From Wurfbainia villosa (lineage: Eukaryota; Streptophyta; Magnoliopsida; Zingiberales; Zingiberaceae): a stretch of DNA of 64,000 bases. The notes under the pieces are model-generated. The model saw nothing but the letters and a program-made list of their open reading frames with translations. It searched no databases and was not told the DNA's origin. The first letter of the stretch is position 1; every line of letters begins with the position of its first letter. The stretch is from NCBI GenBank assembly GCA_025175895.1, contig CM045987.1, positions 109,419,040-109,483,039 of the forward strand, given 5' to 3'. The translations under genes and the position numbers were made by a program. This document shows, in pieces, positions 10,217 to 19,814 of the stretch.

Positions 10217-11947
10217 CTAACCCTTAAGGATGGATTTTGGAACCCAAAATGAGTTCTTTCCTATTGGGTTCACTAAATACTCCTTGGGAATCCATTTTCT
10301 AGCTATTACCTTCTTCTTATCTTGTCCCCTAGCAATTAGGCATTTATAGGCCTTTTCATTTTTCTTTTCTTTGTACCCTAGGCCTTTCTTATTGAAGCTA
10401 GCTCTTTGGCTCCCTATAATCATGTTCAAGGTGTTTGAGCCAATTGTAAACTTTTCTAGGGCTTTAGTTAAATAATTTACTTTCTCTCTTAAAGCCCTAT
10501 TTTCCTCTATGCATGCATCATTAACATCAAAAGGCATATAGTTATCATGTGAGCATGCATCATTTAAGCTAGAAGAAATATTATCATTTAAGCATGCTTT
10601 TTCTAGCTTATTTTCTAAATCCTTAATTTTATCTAGCATGCTTTTGTTGTTCTTCTTAGCTCTAAATAAATCCCTAGTTAAGCTAGAAACCATGGAAACT
10701 ATTTTCTTAGGAGTTAAATTTGTTACCATAGTTTCCACGTCCTCTTCTTCTTCTTCGGATGAGGAGGATGTAGAGGCTCCCCCTACACTTGAGCTCTCTC
10801 CACTTGAGCTTGATTCTTCATTTTCGGTGGAGGAGCAATCCAAGTCATCGAAAGCCATCAATGCAAGGTTGGAGTAGACATGCTCTTCTTCATCGGATGA
10901 GGAAGAGGAAGAAGGGTCATCCCATGTCTTGGCCTTGAATGCTTTGGCCTTCCCCTTTTCCTTTGCTTTCTTCTCCTCTTCCTTTTTCTTCTTGCTCCCC
11001 TTTTTCTTCTTCTTTTCTTCCTTCTTTTTCTTTTCTTCCTTGCTCTTGTTTAGAAGAGGACAATTGTCCCTTATGTGCCCCTCTCCTTGGCAATTGTAGC
11101 ATATGACCTTCCCCCTTGGTCTTCTATTCCTATCATTATATTTATTAAAATGAAAACCCTTTAAAGCACGCCTTACCCTCCTTACCATATACGCTTTTTC
11201 CGTGCTATCCATGGAGGAGGAGGAAGAGGCTTCATCATCATCGGAGGAGGGGATCTCTATCTTCTTCTTCCCCTTGTTTGCAATCAAAGCTACTCCTCTT
11301 GAAGGTTGGATTCTTGGCTCTTCTTGTATTCCTTCAAGTCTCGTTTCGTGAAGCTCCATGGTTGAGAAGAATTCCTCCAAGGTGCTTACTTCTAAGTTCT
11401 TGGAGATATAAAATGAGTCCACCATGGAGCTCTATCTTGAGGACCGGGGAAAGGCATCTATGACCTTCATTACCATATCCCGGTTGGAGAGCTTTTCTCC
11501 TACACTTGTTAGCCCAATTAATATTTCTTTAAACCTAGAATGTAATGATGTTACCTTTTCTCCCTTTTCTAATTTGATATTTGATAGTTGGGAACGGAGG
11601 AGGTCTCTCCTTGCAAGTTTGGCTTCTGAAGTGCCTTCATGAAGTTCAACCAATCTCTCCCACATCTCCTTGGCACTTGAGCATTCCCCAATTCGGTTGA
11701 TCTCTTGTTGGGGGAGCACATTGAAGAGATGGTGCTTGGCTTTTGAGTTTGCAAGGTGCTCTTCCCTTTGCTTTTTCGTCCATCGTGATTTTTCAATTTG
11801 TTCACCCCTTTCATCCCTAGGGAACTTGAAACCATTTTCCATTATAAGCATAATATCAAAATCGGTCTCGAAGAATACCTCCATTCTCTTCTTCCACCAA
11901 GAGAATTCGCCGTCAAACTTTGGTGGGTGGATGTTCGAGCCGGCCAT
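10217..11947 (-). pseudogene. gag: A-in gag, nearly intact (one amber codon)
   Basis: ATG at 11947 (MAGSNIHPPKF) follows the primer-binding site by about 50 nt. A single frame of 576 codons ends at 10217, with only one internal stop, TAG 11432-11434. Order: capsid-type N-terminal domain (WWKKRMEVFFETDFDI; about residues 1-180), acidic linker, zinc knuckle CYNCQGEGHIRDNC (about residues 285-298), a long Lys/Glu run, Ser/Glu-rich acidic blocks, a coiled-coil-like segment and the tail WIPKE/WVPKS. It resembles the B gag in layout but is clearly diverged. The product would coat RNA and form particles. An ATG lies two codons after the stop, but it would omit the capsid domain. There is no protease downstream, so processing would need a partner. 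Confidence 0.87.
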
Positions 11948-11997
11948 CTTTTGATGAAGAGCTTGTTGCGGCGGTTAGTCTGGTGACAAGCAACCTC

Positions 11998-12009
11998 ACT
12001 CTGATACCA
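11998..12009 (-). other. Primer-binding site of A-in
   Basis: Minus-strand TGGTATCAGAGT, one base off the initiator-Met complement used by B1. It lies 2 nt from the LTR end. Confidence 0.88.
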
Positions 12010-12011
12010 CT

Positions 12012-13219
12012 TATTGGGAGATCGTGACGGCCGGCTAGAGAGGGGTGAATAGCCCTCGTTCGTTGGATGTCGTATTTTGCTCGTCTAAAAAATGTTAGCG
12101 CAAGCGGAATATGCAAATATAAATAAAGACAAGAAAAATATAAACAAGCAATACAAACACCGAGATGTAACGTGGTTCACGGCTACGCCGCTAATCCACG
12201 GTCCGATTCGTCCGAGGTGAATCACTCCTTCAAAGCCAATCACTATTGGTCTCTCCTTTGCACCAGGCTAGGTGGAGGTAACCTTTACAATCAAGATCAC
12301 TCTTCTTACAATAAGAATGGAGTAAAAGCAAGTAAGAAGAGTTTAGAGCTTGTGGAGGACTTGGATGGTCGTTTGGAGTAAGAGCATTAACCCCCAAAGC
12401 TCCACACCCTCTCTTTATATAGAGAGGAAGATTTTCTTCCCGTTGGCCGCCACCAGTCGACTGCTGCCCTTTGGCAGTCGACTGTCGCCACTCCAACGAC
12501 CTCCAAACACGTCGGATCCCGACCATTGTAGTCCAACGGAATACTTGGAAGTCGACTGATGGACCTCATCGATCACGCCTCCGTAGTCGACGCGATCGGC
12601 ACGGCATAGCCTGGCCAAACCCTTTCGATCGATCATTGCGCAGCCGATCGATGATATCTTCCTGATCGGCGCCCACATATGGCGATGGCGATCGCTAGCC
12701 TCAAACCAACGATCGAATACGGTCGAACTACATTCGATGAGCGATCATTGCCATTCCATGGCAGTCGACTGGTGTCGGGAAATCCCATCCGACACTTAGC
12801 CAAATGGCCAAGTTTCACCTAAGAGCTACCCCTTCCCGGGTTACATTCGCTAACTCTCATCTCTCGGAGTCCCTCGCCTTCGAAGTTCTCTTCGTTTGTG
12901 GCCACGTCGCTCGGCAGCATCAGGCGCATGGCTCTGCAATGCTCCTTCGCATCTCTTGCCTCGAAGTCTACTTCCTCCAGCTTCACTCCAAGCTCCTCGT
13001 CTGGCGGTCCCTCGGATGCTCCAAGCACACGACTTTCGCAAAGCTATCCTTCACCGACTCAAGGCCCGAGTCATGAGATGTGAAACTCGCCACGACTCCA
13101 TGTGCGAATTACTAAGTCCTGCACGACTTCAACGCACATATCAAATCAACATAACAAACTAACTTAAACCCTTTGCCACACACATCAAAACCTAATCATG
13201 GCAAGAGATTGCCCTAACA
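12012..13219 (-). repeat. A-in 5' LTR
   Basis: 1208 bp. The plus-strand start is TATTGGGAGATCG (one change from its partner) and the end is CCCTAACA. Minus-strand TATA-like box at 12414-12420. Flanks are near-identical to 7758-8945, but 12540-12760 differs, with GATCG-rich strings where the partner or A-out has AGTCGACTG motifs. Confidence 0.92.
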
Positions 13220-13224
13220 GAAAA
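13220..13224. repeat. Target-site duplication GAAAA, right of A-in
   Basis: Second copy of the duplication at 7753-7757. B1 pol resumes at 13225. Confidence 0.93.
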
Positions 13225-13367
13225 TTGGGCATGTGCGTAATAGAATAGGAACTTGCAAATTATATTTTCTTACTACTATTTCTTTAATTTCATTTTTTTG
13301 GAACTAGCATAGGACATACCTTAGATATCATGCACCTATAGATTTAAGGAGCCAATACATCTCACAA

Positions 13368-13419
13368 CACATAGGACTAATGTGTTTGTGTACTTAGCCA
13401 CGTAGATGGGCGTGAGATG
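13368..13419 (+). other. CATCTCAC...GTGAGATG hairpin downstream of B1 pol
   Basis: Arms 13368-13375 and 13412-13419, 36-nt loop, 120 nt after the pol stop. Partner of 4568-4624. Confidence 0.65.
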
Positions 13420-13720
13420 TTAGGACCTTACTCCTGGTTCCAGATGTAGAGCTAGTGCATCACCATGAACCACGGAGTATACTCATACATACTAACCGAC
13501 TCTGACCAGGACTGGTTGATCTTTTATATCAATCAAGCCAAATATGAGTCGAACATTTTATAGATGAACTTATTTTTAATATATTATTTTCAAAATAATG
13601 TGGAACATGCTTGGACTTTAAATTTAACACTTATTTTTGTTTTCCACACACACACTCACTCTTTTCGATATATGGCAAAAGGGGGAGAAAAAAAAGGCCA
13701 AATTTAAGGGGTCAAAAATA

Positions 13721-13920
13721 CGTTTTACTTATCCCAAAGTTTAGGGGTCAAACTTTTCAATTACGTTTTACTTATCCCAAAGTTTAGGGGTTAAACTTTT
13801 CCTTAAAGTTTTGAAAACTTATTAAAGGCCAAGTTAAGAGAATTCTTAACTCAAACTTTTTCTTAAAGTTTTGAAAACTTATTAAAGGCCAAGTTAAGAG
13901 AATTCTTAACTCAAACTTAT
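13721..13920 (+). repeat. Two adjacent tandem duplications
   Basis: A 43-bp unit starting CGTTTTACTTATCCCAAAG occurs twice (13721, 13764). It is followed by an almost exact 60-bp unit starting CTTAAAGTTTTGAAAAC, also twice (13802, 13862). Function unknown. Confidence 0.85.
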
Positions 13921-14261
13921 TTGTGCCATCAACGTTTTACTTATTTTTAAACATTATGCCCTTAATGTTTTACTTAAGGGGGAGAAAGGGCTAAGTTAAG
14001 AAGAAATCTTAACTTAAACGTTTTACTAAGGACAACTTTAAGTAATGTTAATTATTTAAAGCAATCCTCAAAGGAGAGGATTAAGGTCTTTCTTCAAGAC
14101 TCACCCTCGGTCAAGGGGGAGGTTTCCTCAAGGGGGAGTACTTGAAGAAAATCCTTACTACTCCAACTTAATCTTCTTTATTTTTTTTTGTTTGTTTCTA
14201 ATGCACATTATTCTTCATGCTTGCTATTTACTTAACTTTGTATGTGGGTTTGCCATAAATC

Positions 14262-14275
14262 AAAAAAGGGGAGAT
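14262..14275 (+). other. Polypurine tract of B1
   Basis: AAAAAAGGGGAGAT directly before the 3' LTR. Confidence 0.88.
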
Positions 14276-15335
14276 TGTTGGTGCAGTAGGCACCTAAGTC
14301 GAACCTGAGTTTTGATTATAGCAAACGATAAAAAGTTAAGCTCATGTCGTTATCTTACGAGCTGAATCGAGTGTGCAGAAGATTGCTAAAGCTGGAGCCG
14401 AAGGCTAGCGACACCCGGAGGAAGCCGGGGGGTCGGGCAACACTCGAGTGACTTCGGAGGGAGCTGAAGGAATCGAGTGGAAGGCCGGAAGCAAAAGCGA
14501 CATGGTAAGTATCGAGGTAAGCTCGTGTGTGCGAGCGTAAGTGAGGTCGTATCCTCCTTACGGGGATGGTCTTAAGCGTAGATCCGACCAAAGACATCCC
14601 ATCGATGGTCTAGGTCGAGATCGGACGGTTGAAGGCCGTCGAAATAATGTTTTCTTTGAGCTAACTTTGCCTTGCAGCTAGCATCGATCATTGCCACTTG
14701 GAGGACTCATCCGTCCAAACAATGATCGCTCGAGGTCAAGATTCGACCGATCGATGCCATCACGATCCGATGATGGCCATCAGTCGACTGATGGTCAATG
14801 ATCAGCTTCGAGGAGTCAAGGCTTATCACCCCATTTCAAGGAGATTGGTGCTCAATTTTGATTGGCTAGGGTTCCTCTCGAAAAGGGGCTCAAAGGCTAT
14901 AAAAGGAGGGCCAATCCTAGGGTTTCTTCATCAATTCTAAGCTTCCAAAAAGCCTCTGCCAAGCTGTAACTTTTCGATAACGAAGTGCTTCCCCTTCGAC
15001 GTCTAGGTCTTAATTGCTTTCTTTTTGTAACGTCGGTTTAAGCTTTTTCTTCAGTTCATTACTTTAATTTTTCGAAGCTTTTATCGTAACGAGGAGAGGG
15101 GGAGTGTCCCTCTACCTCAAGCTTTGTTCTTATTTGTATCAATCAACTCCTACCTCTAACGAGGAGGAGTTCTTTAATGCTTTTGCCCTCTGTACGTGGT
15201 CAAGGACCACTAGGGCCTTGGAGTAGTAGCCGAAGGCTACGATCCAAGTAAAAAGAATTGTCTCTTTTACTTATTGCTTATCTTTTCCGCTGCAAATTAA
15301 CCCCCCCCCCTCTAGCGTTTCAAATCGATCCAACT
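14276..15335 (+). repeat. B1 3' LTR
   Basis: 1060 bp. It begins TGTTGGTGCAG and ends CCAACT (last base changed). About 50 bp upstream of the C-rich tract are missing relative to the 5' LTR. TATA box at 14898-14904. The block 14677-14815 is very different from its partner in the 5' LTR. Confidence 0.93.
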
Positions 15336-15340
15336 TATAT
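15336..15340. repeat. Target-site duplication TATAT, right of B1
   Basis: Second copy of 1151-1155. A-out sequence resumes at 15341. Confidence 0.85.
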
Positions 15341-15471
15341 TTAGGGGGAGTTTCATGTATTAAGGGGGAGAGTTGCTAATCATGTTTATTCACATGCTTT
15401 CTTTCCTTAATAGTTTTATCAAATGTTTTACCTAACTTAAACGGATTGCCACACATCAAAAAGGGGGAGAT
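15341..15471 (+). other. End of A-out 3' non-coding region with polypurine tract
   Basis: Continues 137-1150 after removal of B1. It ends in AAAAAGGGGGAGAT (15458-15471), the polypurine tract next to the 3' LTR. Confidence 0.85.
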
Positions 15472-16674
15472 TGTTAGGGCAATCTCTTGCCATGATAAGG
15501 TTTTTATGTGTGTGGCAAAGGGTGTAAGTTAGGTTGTAATTATGATTTGATATGTGCGTTGGAGTCTTGCAGAACTTAGTAATTCGCACATGGAGCCTTG
15601 GTGGGTTCACCACTCAGAACCTCGTGCTTGAGTTAGAGAAGGAGCATTGCAGAGCCGTGCGCTTGATGCTGCCGAGGGACCACCGGACGAGATGACTTGA
15701 AGCAAAGCCAAGGAAGCAAACTTCGGAGGCAAGAGACGCGAAGGAGCATTGCAGAGCCGTGCGCCTGATGCTGTCGAGGGACGTGGCCACGAACGAAGAG
15801 AGCTTCGGCGAGGGACTTCAAGTGAGACGAGAGAATGAGTGAATTGTAAGTAGCTCATTAGGTGAACTTGGCCAAATGGCTAAGTGTCGGATGAGTTTTC
15901 CCGACATCAGTCGACTGCCATGGAATGACAGTCGACTGCTCTGAGTCGAATGGGTTCGACTGGTATCCGACTAAGTTATTTTTGGGCTAGCAGTCGACTG
16001 CCATATGTGGGCAGTCGACTGCCAAGACCATCAGTCGACTGATCAAGAGGGTTTTGGCCACATAACCACTCGTAGCCGACTGGGCAGTCGACTACGGAGG
16101 TAGAAGTCGACTGATGGGATCCATTAGTTGACTGCCAAGTGTTTCGTTGGACTACAACGGTCGGGATCCGACGTGTTCGGAGGTCGTTGAAGTGGCGGCA
16201 GTCGACTGCCAAGGGCAGTAGTCGACTTGTGGCGACCAACGGAAAGAAATCAACCCTCTCTATAAAAAGAGAGGGTGTGGGCTTTTGGATGGCTGATGCT
16301 CATATTCCAAACCATCATCCAAGTACTCCACAAGTGATAAACTCCTTCTTCTAGATCTCTTTCACATCTATTGTAAAAGAAGGAGTGTTCTTGAGTTGTA
16401 AGGGTTACCTCCACCTAGCTTAGTGCAAAGGAGAGACCGATAGTGATTTGGTTGCGGAGTGATTCACCAAGGACGAATCGGGGACCATGGATTAGCGACG
16501 TAGTCGTGAACCACGTTGTATTTCGGTGTTAGCATTGTTTGTATTCTTCTTTGTTTATTTTCTTGTCTTTATTAGTATTCCACTTGCACTAACAATTGTG
16601 GAGATGAGCAAATTCCACCATCCAACGACAAAGGGCTATTCACCCCCCTCTAGCCGGCCGATCGATCCCCTACA
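15472..16674 (+). repeat. A-out 3' LTR with clustered GTCGAC sites
   Basis: 1203 bp from TGTTAGGGCAATC to CCCCTACA. TATAAAA at 16261-16267 sits in the loop of CCCTCTC/GAGAGGG. Nine GTCGAC sites, mostly within the palindrome CAGTCGACTG, lie in about 330 bp (15906-16235). It ends with the TTCACCCCCC/TCTAGC tract shared with the B and D LTRs. Confidence 0.9.
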
Positions 16675-17590
16675 ATCTGGTTTCCTAGAACCCCTGCAAA
16701 GTATTACATACATGATCATTGGCTCCCATATCTACACACCCGGTGCCGGTAGATAACACCGCTAAACATGTTTCAACGACTAGACCAAAAGATATACCTT
16801 TGTTATGCTTTCGGTTGGGGCAGTCCTTCTTTTAGTGTCCAGTCTGCTTGCAAGTGAAGCACTTGCCTTTCGGCTTCTTCACTTCTCCCTGAGATCCTCC
16901 CACCACTTTTGCCCCATCTTGTTTCTTCTTCTTCTTGCCTTTCGGCTTAGAAGTAGAAACCTTTTGGGCGACCATGGCCTGTGCCTGAGCACTTTGACGA
17001 AACAACCCCTCTGCCGCCTGGAGTTCTATCAGAAGTTCCGCCAATAAATATAACCTCTTGTTCATGTTGTAGTTCAGGCGAAACTGCTCAAAACTCCTAG
17101 GTAGAGACTGGAGAATGTTATCGACTTGGGTTTCCCCATCGATCTCAGCTCCAAGGACTTCCAGCTCCTTCAAATGAGCCATCATTTTTAGAACATGATC
17201 CCTCACGGGTGTTCCCTCGATCATGGTGTTCATCATCAAGTTCCTCATGGCTTCTTGCCTAGTAGCCCGATTCTGGTGTCCGAAAAGCTCTTTGAGATTG
17301 AGCATCATGTCAAAAGTAGTGGGCATGGCTTGATGCTGATGTTGCAATACATTTGACATAGATTCCAAAATATAACACCGTGCCATCTCATCAGTATTTA
17401 TCCACTTCTTATAACTCTCCTTCTCCTTTTCCCTAGAATCATCCGCAGGATTAGGAGGACATTCTTCGAAGAGTACATATTTGTACTCCTCAGCAGTCAA
17501 GACAATGTCAAGATTCCTCTTCCAATCAACATAATTGGGTCTAGTAAGTTTATTTTCTTCCAGTATCACAACAAGCGGGTTGAAAGTCAT
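16675..17590 (-). pseudogene. gag: C0 gag and start of protease
   Basis: ATG at 17590 (MTFNPL). 252 codons run open to TAA 16832-16834, which falls inside the zinc knuckle CFTCKQTGH at the position of Trp in C4. The frame then continues to the protease motif near 16720-16740 (CVDMGA then HVCNT), where a TAG and the A-out insertion end it. The N-terminal part (NYVDWKRNLDIVL, then MMLNLKELFGHQ and LPRSFEQFRLNYN) is a copia capsid (UBN2-type) domain, followed by a Lys-rich stretch KPKGKKKKKQ. In C3 and C4 this frame runs on into pol as one gag-pol gene. Confidence 0.88.
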
Positions 17591-18506
17591 TTTTGAAAAA
17601 CCTAAGAATCACATAGATCAAAACATTAGATTTCAAAAAATTATTGATTCCTCAAACAATAATATTTTAAAATCAACCAACACCTTAAAACACCGAGAAT
17701 ATCGTATGCCACGATTGTGTGAATGTATACGAATTCCACATTTGTAGGAGGAGGTTTTACCCATTAATTTTACTATCTTGTCAACCTAACTTTTTGACAA
17801 ATAAAATTAATAGTTGGTTCCTCTTCGGCCCTACAAATAAAAGCAGTGACTCCGATGGGGAGGATACTCCTATTTACATCTAAGTGTTCACCATTACTCG
17901 GTACTAAGGCAATTATCTCGGGTTATGTGCCTTCCGATGGGGAAGTACACATGCTCCTAAATAATTTCCTATAACCATATTCGACCCTGTGATCCACAAA
18001 CAAACTCATCCAATGGGGAGGAAGGCACTCAGAGCCGATGTGCAAGTTTGTTTGCATCTCATGTCAAAAAGTAATGGAGGCCGTGGGAATTTATAAAAAA
18101 TATCCCTCTCCCACTTAGTAATTTAAAATTGAGGAATTTTCCTAGCCTACGACCTGCATATCAAACAAGAAGCAATAAATATGAAAAAAGATATTTTCCA
18201 ACTATTATAGCTTTTGTTCTCCAATATGCCTCTTGTCGTATCTCCATCTCGTCCGCTCCTCCCTACGCCATGTAGAAGCCATCCGGAGATTTGAGCCGAG
18301 AAAAACTATTTTAATTTACATCCATCGATCCTATACTCTCAATTACACACATATAATCACATACACACATATGGCCATAATAGTTGGATCCTATGTCTGC
18401 AACCAAAAAGTTAACCTACGCACATCCTACTATTATCCGGCACATATAATATATGAAAAGTGCATAAAACTAACCGAATCCTAAACACACAAAATCGGAA
18501 ACCATA
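17591..18506 (-). other. C0 leader
   Basis: About 0.9 kb without a coding frame between the primer-binding site and gag. The same leader occurs at 18750-19800, 22639-23680, 35483-36513 and 47189-48144, with blocks such as GATGGGGAGG strongly kept. Such a long conserved leader may hold packaging or translation signals; that is inference. Confidence 0.75.
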
Positions 18507-18518
18507 GCTCTGATACCA
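18507..18518 (-). other. Primer-binding site of C0
   Basis: Minus-strand TGGTATCAGAGC. The LTR next to it is reduced to 18521-18542. Confidence 0.85.
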
Positions 18519-18520
18519 AC

Positions 18521-18542
18521 TGGAAGGGACGAAACATCGCTT
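18521..18542 (-). repeat. Remnant of C0 LTR end
   Basis: TGGAAGGGACGAAACATCGC resembles the plus-strand start of the C3 and C4 LTRs (TGAAGG...AAACTTCGCTT). It is joined directly to gag sequence, marking a large deletion. Confidence 0.6.
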
Positions 18543-18749
18543 TGCTCCACCTTGTTTCTCCTTCTTCTTGCCTTTCGGCTTAGAAGTAGAAACCTTTTTG
18601 AGCAACCATGGCTTGAGGATACTCTTCGAAGAGTGCATACATGTACTTCCCAACAGATAAGACAATATCTGGATTCTTTTCCAATCAACATTATTTGGGT
18701 ACAGTAAGTTTATTTCCTTTAGTATCACAATAAGTGGACTGAAAGTAAT
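18543..18749 (-). pseudogene. gag: C1 gag, internally deleted
   Basis: Only the N-terminal part (NVDWKR, YLLGS) and the Lys-rich part (KVSTSKPKGKKKEKQGG) remain, joined at about 18615. The capsid core and the zinc knuckle are gone. The start codon reads ATT instead of ATG (about 18747-18749). It cannot make a capsid. The plus-strand frame over this stretch is a shadow. Confidence 0.75.
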
Positions 18750-19800
18750 TTTGAAAATCCTAAGAATCACATAGATCATTACTGTAGATTTCAAAAAATT
18801 ATTGATTCCTCAAACAATAAAATTTCGAAATCAACCAACACCTCAAAACACCGAGAATATCGCATGCCACGATAGTGTGGACATATACGAATTCTACATT
18901 TGTAAGAGGAGGTTTTACCCATTAATTTTATTATCTTGTCAACCTTACTTTTTGACAAATAAAATTAATAGTTGGTTCCTCTTTGGCCCTACAAATAAAA
19001 ACAGTGACTCCGATGGGGAGGATACTTTTTATTTGCATCTAAGTGTGCACCATTACACGATACTAAGGGAATTATCTCGGATTATGTGTCTTACCGATGT
19101 GGAAGTACACACGCTCCTAAATAATTTCCTATAACCATTATTTGACCTAGTGATCCGCAAACAAACTCATCCGATGGGGAGGAAGGCACTCAGAGCCGAC
19201 GCGCAAGTTTGTTACATCACACGTCAAATTGTAATGGAGGCCACGGGAATTAATTAAAATGTCCCTCTCCCACTTAGTAAATTGAAAATGAGGAATTTTC
19301 AAGCACACACAACATGCATATAAAACAAATCAGCAATAAATATGGAAAAAATCAGAATTTTCCAACTATTATGGCATTGTTCTCCAATATGCGTTCCGTC
19401 GTGTCGCCACCTCGTCCGCTCCTCCTACACCATGTACAAGCCATCCGGAGATCCGAGCCAAGAATAAAACCTATTTTATTTTACATCCATCGATCCTATA
19501 CTCCACGAGGGAGTGTACATGAAATCTAGATCGAAAGTAAAATAAAATAAAGAGTGGCTAAACAATGTCATATTCAATCACAAAAATTAAATACTAATTT
19601 AGCCTCGTCAACCCCGAGGATTCAAATAATATACAATTACACACAAACAATCACATACACACATATAGCCATAATAGTCGGATCTTATGCCTGCAACCAA
19701 AAAGTTAGCCTACGCACATCCTACTATTATCCGGCATACTCAATATATGATATGTGCATGAAAGTAACCGAATCCAAAACACACAAAATCGGAAACCGCG
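18750..19800 (-). other. C1 leader
   Basis: Non-coding, a second copy of the C leader (compare 17591-18506), ending at the primer-binding site 19801-19812. Confidence 0.75.
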
Positions 19801-19812
19801 GCTCTGATACCA
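19801..19812 (-). other. Primer-binding site of C1
   Basis: Minus-strand TGGTATCAGAGC, 2 nt from the LTR. Confidence 0.88.
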
Positions 19813-19814
19813 TT

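Larger units (their letters stand above)
7758..13219 (-). mobile_element. A-in: complete gag-only LTR retrotransposon
   Basis: 5462 bp in minus orientation: 5' LTR 12012-13219, primer-binding site 11998-12009, gag 11947-10217, 3' non-coding 10216-8960, polypurine tract 8946-8959, 3' LTR 7758-8945. LTR termini in element orientation are TGTTAG and CCAACA. The internal part is only 3066 bp and has no protease, integrase, RT or RNase H. It fits the TR-GAG type of non-autonomous plant element and would need enzymes supplied in trans, plausibly by a SIRE-like partner such as family B. The gag is nearly open (one stop), so loss of pol is unlikely to be general decay. Confidence 0.9.
6999..13248 (+). 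pseudogene. pol: B1 pol: RNase H, split by A-in
   Basis: The frame continues 6999-7757 and, after the A-in insertion, ends with eight codons at 13225-13248 (TTG GGC ATG ... TAG). Connection motifs: MQDAKIINTPMATN, YRSIIGSLLYLTASRPDI. RNase H motifs: YSDSDYASS, STTEAEYIA, HVDNISSI, HSRTKHIEVKHHFIRE, DLFTKPLP. Apparent codons after 7757 (C-W-E-I-V-K-A-G) belong to the inserted LTR, not to pol. Removing A-in and one GAAAA copy rejoins the frame exactly. The domain degrades the RNA strand during cDNA synthesis. Confidence 0.9.
13249..14261 (+). other. 3' spacer of B1
   Basis: About 1 kb without a coding frame between the pol stop and the polypurine tract. It contains the second hairpin (13368-13419), two tandem duplications (13721-13920) and several GGGGGAG strings. 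SIRE elements of some plants carry an env-like frame here; none is visible in this copy. Confidence 0.7.
1156..15335 (+). mobile_element. B1: SIRE-like Ty1/copia element, interrupted by A-in
   Basis: Order on the plus strand: 5' LTR (1156-2263), primer-binding site, gag (2483-4117), structured linker (4118-4692), protease, integrase, RT and RNase H (4693-7757 plus 13225-13248), 3' spacer, polypurine tract and 3' LTR (14276-15335). Without A-in the element is about 8.7 kb. The protease motif DSGCSRHMTG, the domain order PR-INT-RT-RH and the gag with a long tail after the zinc knuckle fit SIRE-type copia. Both ends have TATAT. Several in-frame stops and one frameshift make it non-functional as it stands. 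A-in (7758-13219) splits RNase H eight codons before the pol stop. Confidence 0.92.
1..16674 (+). mobile_element. A-out: gag-only LTR retrotransposon, 3' part, split by B1
   Basis: Only the 3' portion is in the window: the last codons of gag (2-136), a 3' non-coding region (137-1150 and 15341-15471), a polypurine tract and a complete 3' LTR (15472-16674). The non-coding part matches, in reverse orientation, 8946-10216 of A-in, which identifies the family. B1 is inserted at 1155/1156 with duplicated TATAT. No pol lies between the gag stop and the LTR, so this copy is gag-only like A-in. Its right end abuts a C-family protease fragment, so it was inserted into C0 (right target-duplication candidate atctg at 16675-16679). 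The left half is outside the window. Confidence 0.85.

Noticed and set aside
10638..11642. Plus-strand frames across the A-in gag
   Set aside because: Shadows of the minus-strand gag, driven by Lys/Glu and Ser-rich low-complexity codons.
13249..14261. Possible env-like gene after pol, as in some SIRE elements
   Set aside because: Stops in all frames and tandem duplications; no signal peptide or membrane-segment frame seen.
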